DNA of 64,000 nucleotides from Clostridia bacterium (GCA_900759475.1 CAAEVK010000008.1:8789-72788), one strand, 5' to 3'; positions 47,352 through 56,518 are shown, counted from the first letter of the stretch. The notes: generated from the letters alone by a model not told the origin. Numbers and translations are program-made.

Positions 47352-49748
47352 ATGAATAAAATACCTGAACTTTTATCTCCTGTTCGGAGATTATGATTGT
47401 TTAGTTGCAGCTGTGCAAAATGGTGCAGATGCCGTTTATTTTGGTGCTAGTTTATTTAACGCACGAGCAAGTGCAACCAATTTTGATGATACTTCTTTAA
47501 AAAAAGCTATTGACTATGCCAAATTAAGAAATGTAAAAGCACATCTTACTTTGAATACCTTAATTAAAAACAACGAATTTGAACAAGCATTATCTCTAGC
47601 TAATAAAGCCTATTCTTATGGAATTGATGCTATTATTGTACAAGATTTAGGACTAGCACGTTATTTAATTAAACATTTTCCAGATTTACCAATTCATGCT
47701 AGTACCCAAATGAGTATTTATAATTTAGATGGTGTAAAAAAAGCAGAACAGTTAGGATTTTCTAGGGTAGTTTTAGCAAGGGAAGTTCCTATCTCTGAAA
47801 TTAAATCTATTTGTGAAAGTTCTTCTATTGAAATCGAAACTTTTCTACATGGTGCCCTTTGTATGTCTTATTCTGGTCAATGCTTATTCTCGAGTATGAT
47901 TGGTGGGCGCTCTGGTAATCGCGGAAAATGTGCTCAAGTTTGTCGTCTTCCATATGAACTTTTAGAAAACAATAAAATAATTGATAAAGGGTATTTACTT
48001 AGTCCTAAAGATGTATGTTCACTAGAATTATTACCAGATTTAATCAATGCGGGAGTTGATTGTTTTAAAATAGAAGGAAGAATGAAATCTCCCGAATATG
48101 TTGCTACTGTTACTAAAATTTATAAAAAATATATTAATATGGTAATAGAACATCAGCAATACTTTGTAGAAAATACAGATAAAAAAAATTTAATGCAAGT
48201 TTTTAACCGTGGCGGTTTTAGTTTAGGACATTTAGCAGATTCACCTAATTTTCAGCTTGTTTTTAAAGAAAAACCAAACCATATGGGAATTTATTTAGGA
48301 AAAGTTGCTCATTTTAATGCTAACAAAGGTTATATAAAACTTGTATTAAACGATACTGTTTCTAAATTAGATACAATTAGTGTTGGCTCAGAATTTGGTT
48401 CTTATACTGTTTCTGAACTTATGCTAGATAAAAAAAATGTTGCTGTTGGAAATTGCAATGAATATATTACTATTGGTAGAGTAAAGGGAAATATTCGGAA
48501 TTGGAAACAAAGTCTATAAAATGACCTCCAAAGAATTAGCTACACAGGTACGGAAATACTTTTTCCGGAAAAGAATTTAAAAAAATTTTCCTTCATGCTG
48601 AAATTACTGTTTTAGAAAATATCCCTATTAAATTAAAAGTTACGGCTAATAATGGTATTTATCAAAATATTTCTTTCGAAATTCAAGCTAATGTTTGTCC
48701 TATACCAGCAACTTCACAACCAATTACCAAGGAAAAAATTATTGAACAACTTTCTAAAACTGGTAATACACAATTTGAGTTTACAAATATAAACGTAAAT
48801 TTAGGAAACAGGTTATATATTCCTAAATTTTGTATTTTTAATGAACTTCGTAGACAAGCATTAGAAAAACTAGAGCAAATTGTAAAGTCTAGGTATGAAA
48901 AGGATTTAAAAAATTTACCTCTTAAAAAATCTAGTAACCATACGTTTTTAAATTACCAAATTAGTATTTTATTAAGCGAACTTTCTACTCATATAAATTA
49001 TAGTACATTATCTGCTGTTTCCAAGGTGTATATTCCATTACATTATTTTTTGGAAAAAAGTTTTAAAAATGTAATAGAAAATTTATGCCAAAATCAAAAT
49101 GTTTATATTTATTTACCAACTATTACTAGAAAAAACTATTCCAATATATTGCACACAATGTTAAATGCTATTGTTCAAGCATTTTCTATAAAAGGTTTTG
49201 TTGTTTCTAATTTGTCACAAATTGAAATTGTTAAGAATTATCATTTAGAAATAGTTGGGAACTATACTTTAAATGTATTTAATAGCCAAACAATTAATGA
49301 ATTAAAAGATTTAGGAATACAAACTTATACTATATCGCCTGAATTAGATAAATCTACTATAAATGAAGTAAATAAATGTGCTACTATCTCTTCTGAAATT
49401 ATTTGTTATGGGTATTTACCTTTAATGAACTGCAACTATTGTTTATTAGGTAAATCTAACAAATGCTATCCTGAATGTAATCAGCAGTGTAAAAATAATT
49501 TTTATTATTTAAGAGATAGAATGGGCTTTTTGTTTAAAGTTGTTCCGGATAAAATAGAAACAGTTACTACCATCTATAATAGTAAAATTACTTCTATTGC
49601 ACCTCAAGGGTTAAATTGTGATTTTATAAGATTAGATTTTACTAAAGAAACTATAGAAGAAATAAATGAAATAATTACTACTTACCAAGCATGTAATCGT
49701 ATAGAAGGGCAAAATTATACCAACGGAAACTTGAATAGAGAAGTATAA
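47352..49748 (+). CDS. U32 family protein with DUF3656 domain (RlhA-like), three CGG +1 sites
   Basis: About 797 residues over four frame segments. The N-terminal U32 domain reads MNKIPELLSPV-G-DYDCLVAAVQNGADAVYFGA, ARASATNFDD, ASTQMSIYNLDG, HGALCMSYSGQCLFSSMIGG and RSGNRGKCAQVCRLPYELL, with the iron-sulfur cysteines. A DUF3656-like region follows the second and third shifts, and the C-terminus carries YGYLPLMNCNYCLLG and CYPECNQQCKNNFYYLRDR. This plan matches RlhA, which hydroxylates C2501 of 23S rRNA. In-frame CGGs at 47385, 48496 and 48551 each restore the family sequence when skipped by one base. Starting only at the downstream ATG 47413 would lose the conserved first strand. ATG 47352 has GAGG upstream. 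Confidence 0.85.
47385..47387 (+). other. CGG +1 site, first in the RlhA-like gene
   Basis: CCT GTT CGG AGA. Skipping C reads GGA: LLSPV-G-DYDCLVAAVQ, the near-invariant start of U32 proteins. The unshifted frame stops two codons on. Confidence 0.88.
48496..48498 (+). other. CGG +1 site, second in the RlhA-like gene
   Basis: AAT ATT CGG AAT. Skipping C reads GGA: KGNI-G-IGNKVYKMTSKEL, which fits the end of the U32 beta-barrel. Confidence 0.8.
48551..48553 (+). other. CGG +1 site, third in the RlhA-like gene
   Basis: CAG GTA CGG AAA, only 55 bases after the second site. Skipping C reads GGA: ATQV-G-NTFSGKEFKK, opening the frame to the stop at 49748. Confidence 0.82.
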
Positions 49749-49813
49749 AACAGTTAAAATTACATAAATGATTTATATAAAAAACTTAAAATCAAAAAAT
49801 AAATCCAAAGAAA

Positions 49814-49886
49814 AGACTGTTGAACAAAATATTTTTATATACTTTGTCAACAGTCTGAAAATTTTAATATAATAATATTAAAATTT
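49814..49886. terminator. Two hairpins between converging genes
   Basis: AGACTGTTGA / TCAACAGTCT (49814-49856) ends the RlhA-like transcript. A second palindrome AAATTTTAATAT-4-ATATTAAAATTT (49859-49886) follows and may serve the converging RNHCP gene. Confidence 0.7.
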
Positions 49887-49906
49887 ATTTTTAAAAATTA
49901 TTTCCT

Positions 49907-50224
49907 TTAAATTATTCCTCTACTTAGTTCAATTATTAAATTCATATTGTCATCTTTGGCTGCTTTGTTTTTTCGCATTTTTCCACATTTTTTACAACGA
50001 AATAAAATAACATATCCTTTTTTAGAATCTATTTCTAGTCCTATTGGCTCTAAATCTCCATGGCATTGCTCTGCTCTGTCACCCGGATTAATATCTACAT
50101 GTTTAGAATGCAAACAATAAGGGCAATGATTTCTGCAAGAATAGCCTAACTTCTCTACTTTTCTTCCACAGTTCTCACAAATAAATTCTTCATCTATTTC
50201 TGTAAATCTGCTTGTATTATTCAT
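49907..50224 (-). CDS. RNHCP-domain zinc-ribbon protein
   Basis: 105 residues with two zinc ribbons. The first uses EFICENCGRKVEKLGYSCRN followed by HCPYCLHSKHVDINPGDRAE, containing the R-N-H-C-P string that names the family. The second uses FRCKKCGKMRKNKAAKDD. A conserved CHGDLEPIGLEI lies between them. The family is usually annotated only as RNHCP domain; RNA binding or translation roles are guesses. ATG 50224 follows TGGAGGC. It is monocistronic with its own promoter, converging on the RlhA-like gene. Confidence 0.85.
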   Translation of the reverse strand: MNNTSRFTEIDEEFICENCGRKVEKLGYSCRNHCPYCLHSKHVDINPGDRAEQCHGDLEPIGLEIDSKKGYVILFRCKKCGKMRKNKAAKDDNMNLIIELSRGII

Positions 50225-50548
50225 TTTGCCTCCATATTTATTTTTTATATTCTTTTACTACTAATGTTTATATAGAATATAATTAATCTAGTAACTCATA
50301 ATCTTTTTTCTTTGTTTCTTCTATTTTCAATAGTTTTATAATATCAATTTATAGTCTATCTGTCAATATTAATTCTTTCTTCTTCCATAATTTGTAGTTT
50401 TTTAAGTTTTTTGTTCTAACTTCCAAAATATCATTCTATTTTGCTCTCTTAAAAAGTACTATGAATAATAATCTTATTTTTAGAGGTCATGCACTTTTAT
50501 AAATACAAAATCATATATTAGTTGTATAGATTATTGGGAGGTGCGTTT
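50225..50548. other. Divergent intergenic region between RNHCP gene and sigK
   Basis: The 324-base gap holds the RNHCP promoter (50338-50366) and presumably the sigK promoter close to 50490-50520, where CATATATT (50512-50519) resembles a SigE -10. No gene or RNA structure is seen. Confidence 0.45.
50338..50366 (-). promoter_or_regulatory. Promoter of the RNHCP gene
   Basis: Minus strand TTGACA (50361-50366), 17-base spacer, TATTAT (50338-50343), a strong housekeeping promoter 110 bases before the start codon. Confidence 0.7.
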
Positions 50549-51247
50549 ATGTTTGCGCTTTGGCTTTCTAGCTTCTTTTCTTTTTTTAAAACTGCTGTAT
50601 TTTTAGTTGGGTACATATCTAATAGTAACTTATTCCCTGAACCTCTTTCTAATGAAGATGAAGCTTATTATTTGGAAAAATATCAGCAAGGAGATGAAGA
50701 TTCAAGAAACGTATTAATTGAACATAATTTGAGATTAGTAGCACATGTATGTAAAAAATATAATATTCCTAATATGGACAATGATGATTTAATTTCAATT
50801 GGAACAATTGGATTAATTAAAGGAATTAATAGCTTTAAACAAGAAAAAGGAGTTCGACTTGCAACTTATGTTTCAAGATGTATTGATAACGAAATTTTAA
50901 TGTATTTAAGAAGTGTTAAGAAAACAGGAGCAGAAGTTTATTTGAATGAACCTATTGGAAAAGATAAAGATGATAACGAAATTTCTCTAATTGATGTTCT
51001 TGAAAATGATGAAAAAAGTATTGAAGATGAAATCGATTTAAAATTAAAAATAAAAATGTTATATAAAAAAATGAAAGAAGTTTTAAAGCCTAGAGAAAAA
51101 AATATATTAGAAATGCGTTTTGGATTAGATGGTTCTAAACCAAAAACGCAAAATGAAATTGCAGATATGATGGGAATAAGCCGTTCTTATGTTTCTCGTA
51201 TTGAAACAAAAGCAATTGGTAAACTAGCCAATGAAATAAAACAATAA
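50549..51247 (+). CDS. sigK: RNA polymerase sigma factor SigK (late mother-cell sporulation)
   Basis: 232 residues. It directs late mother-cell transcription (coat, cortex, lysis). A hydrophobic pro-like N-terminus (FALWLSSFFSFFKTAVFLVG) is followed by region 2 (GDEDSRNVLIEHNLRLVAHV, DLISIGTIGLIKGINSF, RLATYVSRCIDNEILMYLRS) and region 4 (LKPREKNILEMRFGLDG, TQNEIADMMGISRSYVSRIE). The gene is uninterrupted: no skin-type element splits it. ATG 50549 has GGGAGG 7 bases upstream. The pro-sequence implies proteolytic activation. It has its own terminator, so it is monocistronic. Confidence 0.92.
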   Translation: MFALWLSSFFSFFKTAVFLVGYISNSNLFPEPLSNEDEAYYLEKYQQGDEDSRNVLIEHNLRLVAHVCKKYNIPNMDNDDLISIGTIGLIKGINSFKQEKGVRLATYVSRCIDNEILMYLRSVKKTGAEVYLNEPIGKDKDDNEISLIDVLENDEKSIEDEIDLKLKIKMLYKKMKEVLKPREKNILEMRFGLDGSKPKTQNEIADMMGISRSYVSRIETKAIGKLANEIKQ

Positions 51248-51252
51248 TTTTA

Positions 51253-51278
51253 AAAAGGAAAGTTTAAGCTTTCCTTTT
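51253..51278 (+). terminator. Terminator after sigK
   Basis: AAAAGGAAAG / CTTTCCTTTT hairpin with a 6-base loop followed by ATTTTTG, 6 bases after the stop. Confidence 0.75.
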
Positions 51279-51513
51279 ATTTTTGAACAATTTCTATTTC
51301 CATTCTCCCATTAACAGGCGCTAAAAGCCTACTGTATTTTCATAATATGTTGTATTTTATTATTTTGGTATAATTATACGTAATAAATTTAAATTCTTTA
51401 TTATATAACTTTAAAATACAAATAACTCCTCTAAAACTAAAGACAATAAATGGTAGAAAACATAAAGATAGCATCTAAATTTTGAAACTGATTACCTTTA
51501 CACACTAAATATC

Positions 51514-52095
51514 TTATTCTTTTTTTAAATTATATTTTTTTAATATTTCATATAACTTATGAATTGGTAAACCTAGAACCGTTGTATAATTTCCTTCTAT
51601 TTTTTCTACATACTTTCCAAAGCTACTTTGTATTGCATAACTTCCAGCTTTATCTAAAACTTCCTCTGTGTGAATATATTCTTCTATTTCTTGTTCAGAT
51701 AAATTACTTAAATATACATTCGTAATATCTACTAAAACATTTTCCTCTTGTTTTTTCTCTTTTTCTACTAATATAGCTAAACTAGTAATTACTTGGTGTA
51801 CATCATTGTTTAACTCTAATAACATTTGTTTTGCTTCATTTAAGTCTTTTGGCTTTCCATATGTTTTACCATTTTTTACTACTAAAGTATCTGCTCCAAT
51901 AACAATTCTATCTCCTTGCGTTTTGTCAAATATAGACTTCGCTTTTTTATAAGCTAACACTTTAGACTGTTCTTCCAATGATAAACCTTTTGTTAATGTC
52001 TCGTCTGCATTGCTTGGAATCACTTCATATTTTACTTTTATTAAGTCTAATAGTTCTTTTCTTCTCGGAGAACCCGAGGCTAATATAATTTTCAT
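51514..52095 (-). CDS. maf: Maf family nucleoside triphosphate pyrophosphatase
   Basis: 193 residues. It hydrolyses dTTP/UTP or modified nucleotides, acting as a house-cleaning enzyme; overexpression of B. subtilis Maf blocks septation. The signature IILASGSPRRKELLDLIKVK opens the protein, followed by VIPSNADETL, LAYKKAKSI, VIGADTLVVKNGKTYGKPKD and VEKIEGNYTTVLGLPIHKLY. ATG 52095 (AAAGGAG upstream) is preferred over the 52125 start. It diverges from the small foreign gene at 52187; their promoter regions overlap. Confidence 0.92.
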   Translation of the reverse strand: MKIILASGSPRRKELLDLIKVKYEVIPSNADETLTKGLSLEEQSKVLAYKKAKSIFDKTQGDRIVIGADTLVVKNGKTYGKPKDLNEAKQMLLELNNDVHQVITSLAILVEKEKKQEENVLVDITNVYLSNLSEQEIEEYIHTEEVLDKAGSYAIQSSFGKYVEKIEGNYTTVLGLPIHKLYEILKKYNLKKE

Positions 52096-52107
52096 TATTT
52101 TCTCCTT

Positions 52108-52164
52108 TTGACCATTTAGGTACACTGTGATATAATATTATTAATTTCCTAATTTGGAAATTAA
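52108..52164 (+). promoter_or_regulatory. Promoter and inverted repeat upstream of the small membrane protein
   Basis: TTGACC (52108-52113), 17-base spacer, TATAAT (52131-52136). A perfect inverted repeat TTAATTTCC-6-GGAAATTAA (52141-52164) covers the expected start of transcription and could be an operator or 5' stem-loop. Confidence 0.68.
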
Positions 52165-52186
52165 ATCGAAAGGAAGGTTATCCATC

Positions 52187-52384
52187 ATGAAGCAGTCTCT
52201 AAAACGGATTGGTCTGGCTCTTTGGAAGGTAATACTCTTTGTTTTGAAAACAGCATTGGTCATTGTATTTCTTGCTTCTATATCAGACAACTTTGCAGGT
52301 ATGTTAAGAAACCTTGTACGCTTATCAAGCCAAATTTGGTTTGGCATTGATAAAGTAGTTGGCGCCATTCTGTCAATGTTTTAG
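52187..52384 (+). CDS. Small membrane protein, foreign composition
   Basis: 65 residues. The basic start MKQSLKRIGLALWK is followed by one or two hydrophobic stretches (VILFVLKTALVIVFLASISD, WFGIDKVVGAILSMF). The size and topology suit a small membrane-active peptide, such as a holin-like or toxin-like protein, or a subunit of a membrane complex; no family is recognised. The seventh codon is CGG (52205-52207), read as Arg; a +1 shift would stop after about 14 residues. GC and codon choice differ from neighbours. ATG 52187 follows AAGGAAGG. Promoter, operator-like repeat and terminator form a self-contained unit. Confidence 0.58.
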   Translation: MKQSLKRIGLALWKVILFVLKTALVIVFLASISDNFAGMLRNLVRLSSQIWFGIDKVVGAILSMF

Positions 52385-52392
52385 CCTTTCGC

Positions 52393-52424
52393 CTCCTCTA
52401 TTTTGTTTTATACAAATAGAGGAG
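52393..52424 (+). terminator. Terminator after the small membrane protein gene
   Basis: CTCCTCTATTT / AAATAGAGGAG hairpin followed by TATTTTTA, 9 bases after the stop. Confidence 0.78.
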
Positions 52425-52442
52425 TATTTTTATTGCTTTATA

Positions 52443-53687
52443 CTAAAAATTTTTGTTTGTTTTCTTTCTTCTAATAATAGTGTTTGCTTCTACCTGAATT
52501 GGTAATTTTAATTTCACTGTTTGTCCTTGTTTTCCTGGATTAATTGTATTAATTTTTTCTTCTGTATTACTGTCCCATAATTGTTCTATTATAAATTCAA
52601 CTGGTTCTATTTTATGTGGAATAATTATTTCTAATGTATCACCAACAGATAATTTGTTTCGTATTTCTAATAATGTCTTTTCTTTATGATATTCCAAAAC
52701 TTTTCCTCCAAATTCATAATTTGGATTATATTGCTTTCCTTCATATTCTTGTATATCTTGATTATTTTTATCATTAAAATAAAACGTAGTTAACCCTCTT
52801 GTTTTTATTTTTTCTAATTCTTTTAAATATTTTGTATAATCATAATTTTGAGGATCTTTACAGTAATCATCAATTGCATTTCTATAAGCATTAATAACAG
52901 TCGCCAAATAATATTCTGTTTTTAGTCTGCCTTCTATTTTTAGGCTATTTACTCCTAATTCAAATACTTCTGGTAATTCCTTTATTAAACATAAATCTTT
53001 AGAAGAAAAAATATAAGTTCCTGTACTATCATGCTCCACTGGCATTAAATTTCCTGGCTTATTTGTCTCTTCTACATACACATTATATGCCCATCTACAA
53101 CTTTGTGCACAATCTCCTAAATTTGCACTTCTTCCTGCTAAAAAATCACTTAAAAAACATCTTCCAGAATAGCTAAAACAAATTGCTCCATGAACAAACA
53201 TTTCAATGTCTAATCCCTCTGGTTTATTTTTTACAATTTCACGAATTTGTTCTTTATTTAATTCCCTACCTAAAATAATTCTTTTTGCACCATTATTATA
53301 CCAAAATTTACAAGTATGGTAACTTACAGTATTTGCTTGTGTACTAATATGCTTTTCTATATCTGGTGCTTCTTCTTTTAAAACTTCTAGCACTCCACCA
53401 TCTGCTACAATAATTCCATCTACTTTTAGGTCATTTAAAACTTTTGCTTGTTTGCGTATTTCGTCATATTTTTCATCCCAAGCAAATATATTGATTGCTA
53501 CATATACCTTTTTGCCAATACTATGTGCATATTGTATGGTATTCACTAAATCATTATCCTGCATTTCTGCTCTAGTTCTTAAAGATAAGGAACTAGTTCC
53601 TGCATATACTGCATCTGCTCCATACATAAATGCGATTTTTGCTTTTTCAAATGTTCCTGCTGGTGCTAATAGTTCTGGTACTTTCAT
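52443..53687 (-). CDS. U32 family protein, TrhP-like tRNA hydroxylation factor
   Basis: 414 residues. PELLAPAGTFEKAKIAFMYG, ADAVYAGTSSLSLRTRAEMQ, VHGAICFSYSGRCFLSDFLA and RSANLGDCAQSCRWAYNVYV show the U32 fold with its cysteine cluster. KIEGRLKTEYYLATVINAYR and a C-terminal barrel follow. Length and order match E. coli YegQ (TrhP) and B. subtilis YrrO, which introduce 5-hydroxyuridine at tRNA position 34. Unlike the other U32 gene here it has no in-frame CGG and is one open frame. ATG 53687. Confidence 0.82.
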   Translation of the reverse strand: MKVPELLAPAGTFEKAKIAFMYGADAVYAGTSSLSLRTRAEMQDNDLVNTIQYAHSIGKKVYVAINIFAWDEKYDEIRKQAKVLNDLKVDGIIVADGGVLEVLKEEAPDIEKHISTQANTVSYHTCKFWYNNGAKRIILGRELNKEQIREIVKNKPEGLDIEMFVHGAICFSYSGRCFLSDFLAGRSANLGDCAQSCRWAYNVYVEETNKPGNLMPVEHDSTGTYIFSSKDLCLIKELPEVFELGVNSLKIEGRLKTEYYLATVINAYRNAIDDYCKDPQNYDYTKYLKELEKIKTRGLTTFYFNDKNNQDIQEYEGKQYNPNYEFGGKVLEYHKEKTLLEIRNKLSVGDTLEIIIPHKIEPVEFIIEQLWDSNTEEKINTINPGKQGQTVKLKLPIQVEANTIIRRKKTNKNF

Positions 53688-53942
53688 ATTTCTTCCTCTT
53701 TCTTTATTTCATTATTTTTACAATTTATTAAGTTACAATATTATCGTTTAAAAACATCTTTTATTAATCTTAAAACTGTAATTACTATAACATATTTTTG
53801 TTATAAAATCTATATTTAAATTTCCTTTTTACTATTTTTTTATACAAGTTTCCAATTTTATCTTTTTAGAATACTATAACATTATAATGTATATCTATTT
53901 TGTTTTTAGTAGATAATATATGAGAAGAGAGGAGAATTTCAC

Positions 53943-54816
53943 TTGATTAATTCTTTTTGTATAAAAACAAATAATACTATAATTTTAGATTATCTACTAG
54001 AACAATTCCATTCTACACGGATTAGAAAATATTTATTTGTCTCGTCATCAGTTTAAATCTTATCAAAATGTTGTTATACATTATACGGGTGAAAATAAAA
54101 AAGCCTTTATTCGTGCTGTTTCTTCTTCTATTGCAGATGTCATTTTTTGTTTCTATGAAAACAATATTTTAAAAAAAATGATTTATTTTAATTATTTTTA
54201 TTTTTCGGAATTAGAAAAAAAAGAAATTTTAGAAAATAGTATTCAGCTATTGGTATCTAATAAAAATGATTGTGTTCATAGGAAAAATGTTATCCTACAG
54301 GCTGTTACTAATTTTTTAAGCGAAAATAAATCCATCCTTTTAGATGGGTTCGTTCATTTTAGATTAGCAAAATATATGCAAATATTGGATGAAACCATTG
54401 ATTTAGCAGTAGATAAATTTTTAATTGAAAGAGAATATAATGAGTTTATTAGTTTATTAAAATTATATGTTAATTCAAAAGAAAATACTGCTTCTATTGT
54501 CCATCTTATTTATTCTAAAAATGAATCTGTTTTGCTAGACGAACATAAAAACTTAATTAATACTGGTGAAAATGTTTTTAAAGCTAAATATTTATCTGAT
54601 ATTACATTTTCCTCTAATGATTATGCACTAAATACTTTATTAAATATTATTCCAGAAAAAATATATATTCATTTAATTGATTCTGCTGAAGATGAATTTA
54701 TTCATACACTCAAATTAGTATTTGAAAATAGAATTTTTATTTGTAAAGATTGTCCTATCTGTAATATTTATCAGTTATCCGACAAAAAATTGCATCAATT
54801 AACATTTAAAGACTAA
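53943..54816 (+). CDS. ytxC: YtxC-like sporulation protein, one CGG +1 site
   Basis: About 290 residues after one shift. TTG 53943 follows GAGGAG with an 8-base gap and reads LINSFCIKTNNTIILDYLLE through FHST. The CGG at 54018 is skipped +1 to give GLENIYLSRHQFKSYQNVVI and the rest of the protein. Similarity to YtxC is in general layout: the N-terminal small domain, FVHFRLAKYMQILDETIDLA in the middle, then LIEREYNEFISLLKLYVN. YtxC is a sporulation protein of unknown mechanism. The C-terminus contains CKDCPICNIY. An ATG at 54037 in the second frame would drop the N-terminal 30 residues. Confidence 0.75.
54018..54020 (+). other. CGG +1 site in ytxC
   Basis: TCT ACA CGG ATT. Skipping C reads GGA: FHST-G-LENIYLSRHQFK. 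The unshifted frame stops 11 codons on. Confidence 0.8.
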
Positions 54817-54878
54817 ACACTTTACTCCATAAAGTTTATGTGATATAAATAATCTATAAACTTTTATGGAGGTTTTTT

Positions 54879-55840
54879 ATGGATAAAAAATTAATTACAA
54901 TTTTAGTCCCTGCATACAATGAACAAGAAGTTCTTTATATGCTTTACGAAAGATTAAATACTTTAATATCTAGTATTCCAAACTATAATTTTGAAATTCT
55001 CTTTGTTAATGATGGTAGTAAAGACAATACTTTAAACATTATTATGGAATTAAGAGAAAAAGATAGTAAGGTTTGTTATGTAAATTTATCTAGAAACTAT
55101 GGAAAAGAAACCGCTATGCTTGCCGGACTTGATTATTCTAAAGGAGATGCTGTAGTTATTATTGATGCCGATTTGCAAGACCCTCCTGAATTAATTCCAG
55201 AAATGATTAAATACTGGGAAGAAGGCTATGATGATATATATGCTAAAAGACGTTCTCGAAAAGGAGAAAGCTTTTTAAAAAAGTTTACTTCTAAAATGTA
55301 TTACCGTATTTTGCAAAAATTTACTAGAATTGATATTGGAAAAGATGCTGGTGATTTTAGATTACTTGACAGGCGTTGTGTAGAGGCATTAAAGAAAATG
55401 CGTGAATCACAAAGATATACAAAAGGATTGTACAGTTGGATTGGTTATAAGAAAAAAGAAATTTTATTTGATAGGGATCCACGTGCTGCACGGAAAAACA
55501 AAATGGAATTATGGAAAATTAATTAATCTTTCTATTGATGGTATTACTTCTTTTACAACAGCACCTTTAAGATGGGCAACTTTTTTTGGAATTGGAATTT
55601 CGTTTATTGGTTTTTTTTATATGTTATATACTATTATAAAAACCATTGTCAAAGGTATTGATGTACCACGGTTATGCTTCAACTATGGTTGTTATTCTTT
55701 TTCTAGGTGGTATTCAATTAATTTTCTTAGGTGTTATTGGTGAATATTTAGGACGAGCCTTTTACGAAACTAAATCAAGACCTTTGTACTTTATTGATAG
55801 ATATAATGAAGAAAAAGAAACAAATTTAAAAAAGGATTAA
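54879..55840 (+). CDS. GT2 polyprenyl-phosphate glycosyltransferase (GtrB/DPM1-like), two CGG +1 sites
   Basis: About 319 residues after two shifts. ITILVPAYNEQEVLYMLYER, FVNDGSKDNT, LSRNYGKETAMLAGLDYSKG and VVIIDADLQDPPELIPEMIK form the GT2 catalytic core. The first CGG (55491), skipped +1, gives RAA-G-KTKWNYGKLINLSIDG, the conserved lead into the membrane part. The second (55669) gives DVP-G-YASTMVVILFLGG inside the first loop between the two membrane helices. The end (GVIGEYLGRAFYETKSRPLY) is typical. The product, a lipid-linked sugar, would feed a GT-C enzyme such as that at 35.2 kb. ATG 54879 follows TGGAGG. Confidence 0.88.
55491..55493 (+). other. CGG +1 site, first in the GT2 gene
   Basis: GCT GCA CGG AAA. 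Skipping C reads GGA: PRAA-G-KTKWNYGKL, conserved in GtrB-like enzymes. Confidence 0.86.
55669..55671 (+). other. CGG +1 site, second in the GT2 gene
   Basis: GTA CCA CGG TTA. Skipping C reads GGT (Gly): GIDVP-G-YASTMVVILF, the typical PGY/W loop. It is the only site with T after CGG. Confidence 0.88.
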
Positions 55841-55843
55841 ACA

Positions 55844-56518
55844 ATGTCTAGTTTTGTCTTAAAAGTAATTGCATGTATTACCATGTTTATCGACCATATT
55901 GGTTATGCCATTTATGGCAAACTTTCTTGGTGTAATTATATAGGAAGAATTGCCTTCCCTATTTTTGCCTACCAAATAACAGAAGGATATACCCATACCA
56001 AAAGTCTTAAAAAGTATTTTTTAAGACTTTTGGTGTTTGCTATTATTTCCCAAGTTCCTTTTATGTTATTTCATTCTATTATTTCTCGTGATTTTGGGTT
56101 AAATATATTTTTTACTTTATTACTAGGCTTGTTGTCTATTTTTCTTTTTGAAAAATTACCTTCTAAATTGCTATCCATTCCTTTTATTGCATTATTATGT
56201 GCTTTTGCTGAAGTAACTAATATGGATTATGGTTATTGGGGTGTATTATTAATTTTTGTATTTTATTTATGTAAAAATAGCAAAATTTTACTAACCATTT
56301 CTTTTTTGGTATTACTTTGTATTCATTATGTACCAAACTTTATTGTTTCTAATTTTTACTATGGCTATATTTATTTAATGTTATGTACATTTGCAAGTAT
56401 AGTTCCTATCCTGTTTTACAATCAAAAACAGGGTAGAAAAGTAAAATACTTTTTATATGTTTTCTACCCTGCTCATCTATTATTTATATATGGGTTACAT
56501 TTTTTATTTTTCCATTAG
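55844..56518 (+). CDS. TraX family membrane protein
   Basis: 224 residues with about seven membrane segments. It begins FVLKVIACITMFIDHIGYAI, with the IDHIG motif, then GRIAFPIFAYQITEGYTHTK and YFLRLLVFAIISQVPFMLFH, all hallmarks of TraX. TraX of plasmid F N-acetylates pilin; chromosomal Firmicutes members are probably acyltransferases for cell-surface molecules. It begins 3 bases after the GT2 gene, suggesting joint surface modification. Its last 15 bases overlap the convergent gpr end. Confidence 0.85.
   Translation: MSSFVLKVIACITMFIDHIGYAIYGKLSWCNYIGRIAFPIFAYQITEGYTHTKSLKKYFLRLLVFAIISQVPFMLFHSIISRDFGLNIFFTLLLGLLSIFLFEKLPSKLLSIPFIALLCAFAEVTNMDYGYWGVLLIFVFYLCKNSKILLTISFLVLLCIHYVPNFIVSNFYYGYIYLMLCTFASIVPILFYNQKQGRKVKYFLYVFYPAHLLFIYGLHFLFFH

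Noticed and set aside
47413..47415. ATG-like internal start of the RlhA-like gene
   Set aside because: It omits the invariant first strand (PELLSPVGDY) that is encoded upstream and joined by the CGG shift; ATG 47352 has a ribosome site.
15822..52207. CGG codons in the four foreign small genes as further +1 glycine sites
   Set aside because: A +1 step at 15822, 17272, 28238 or 52205 leads to early stops, and no conserved glycine motif is created. They are better read as Arg or as poorly translated.
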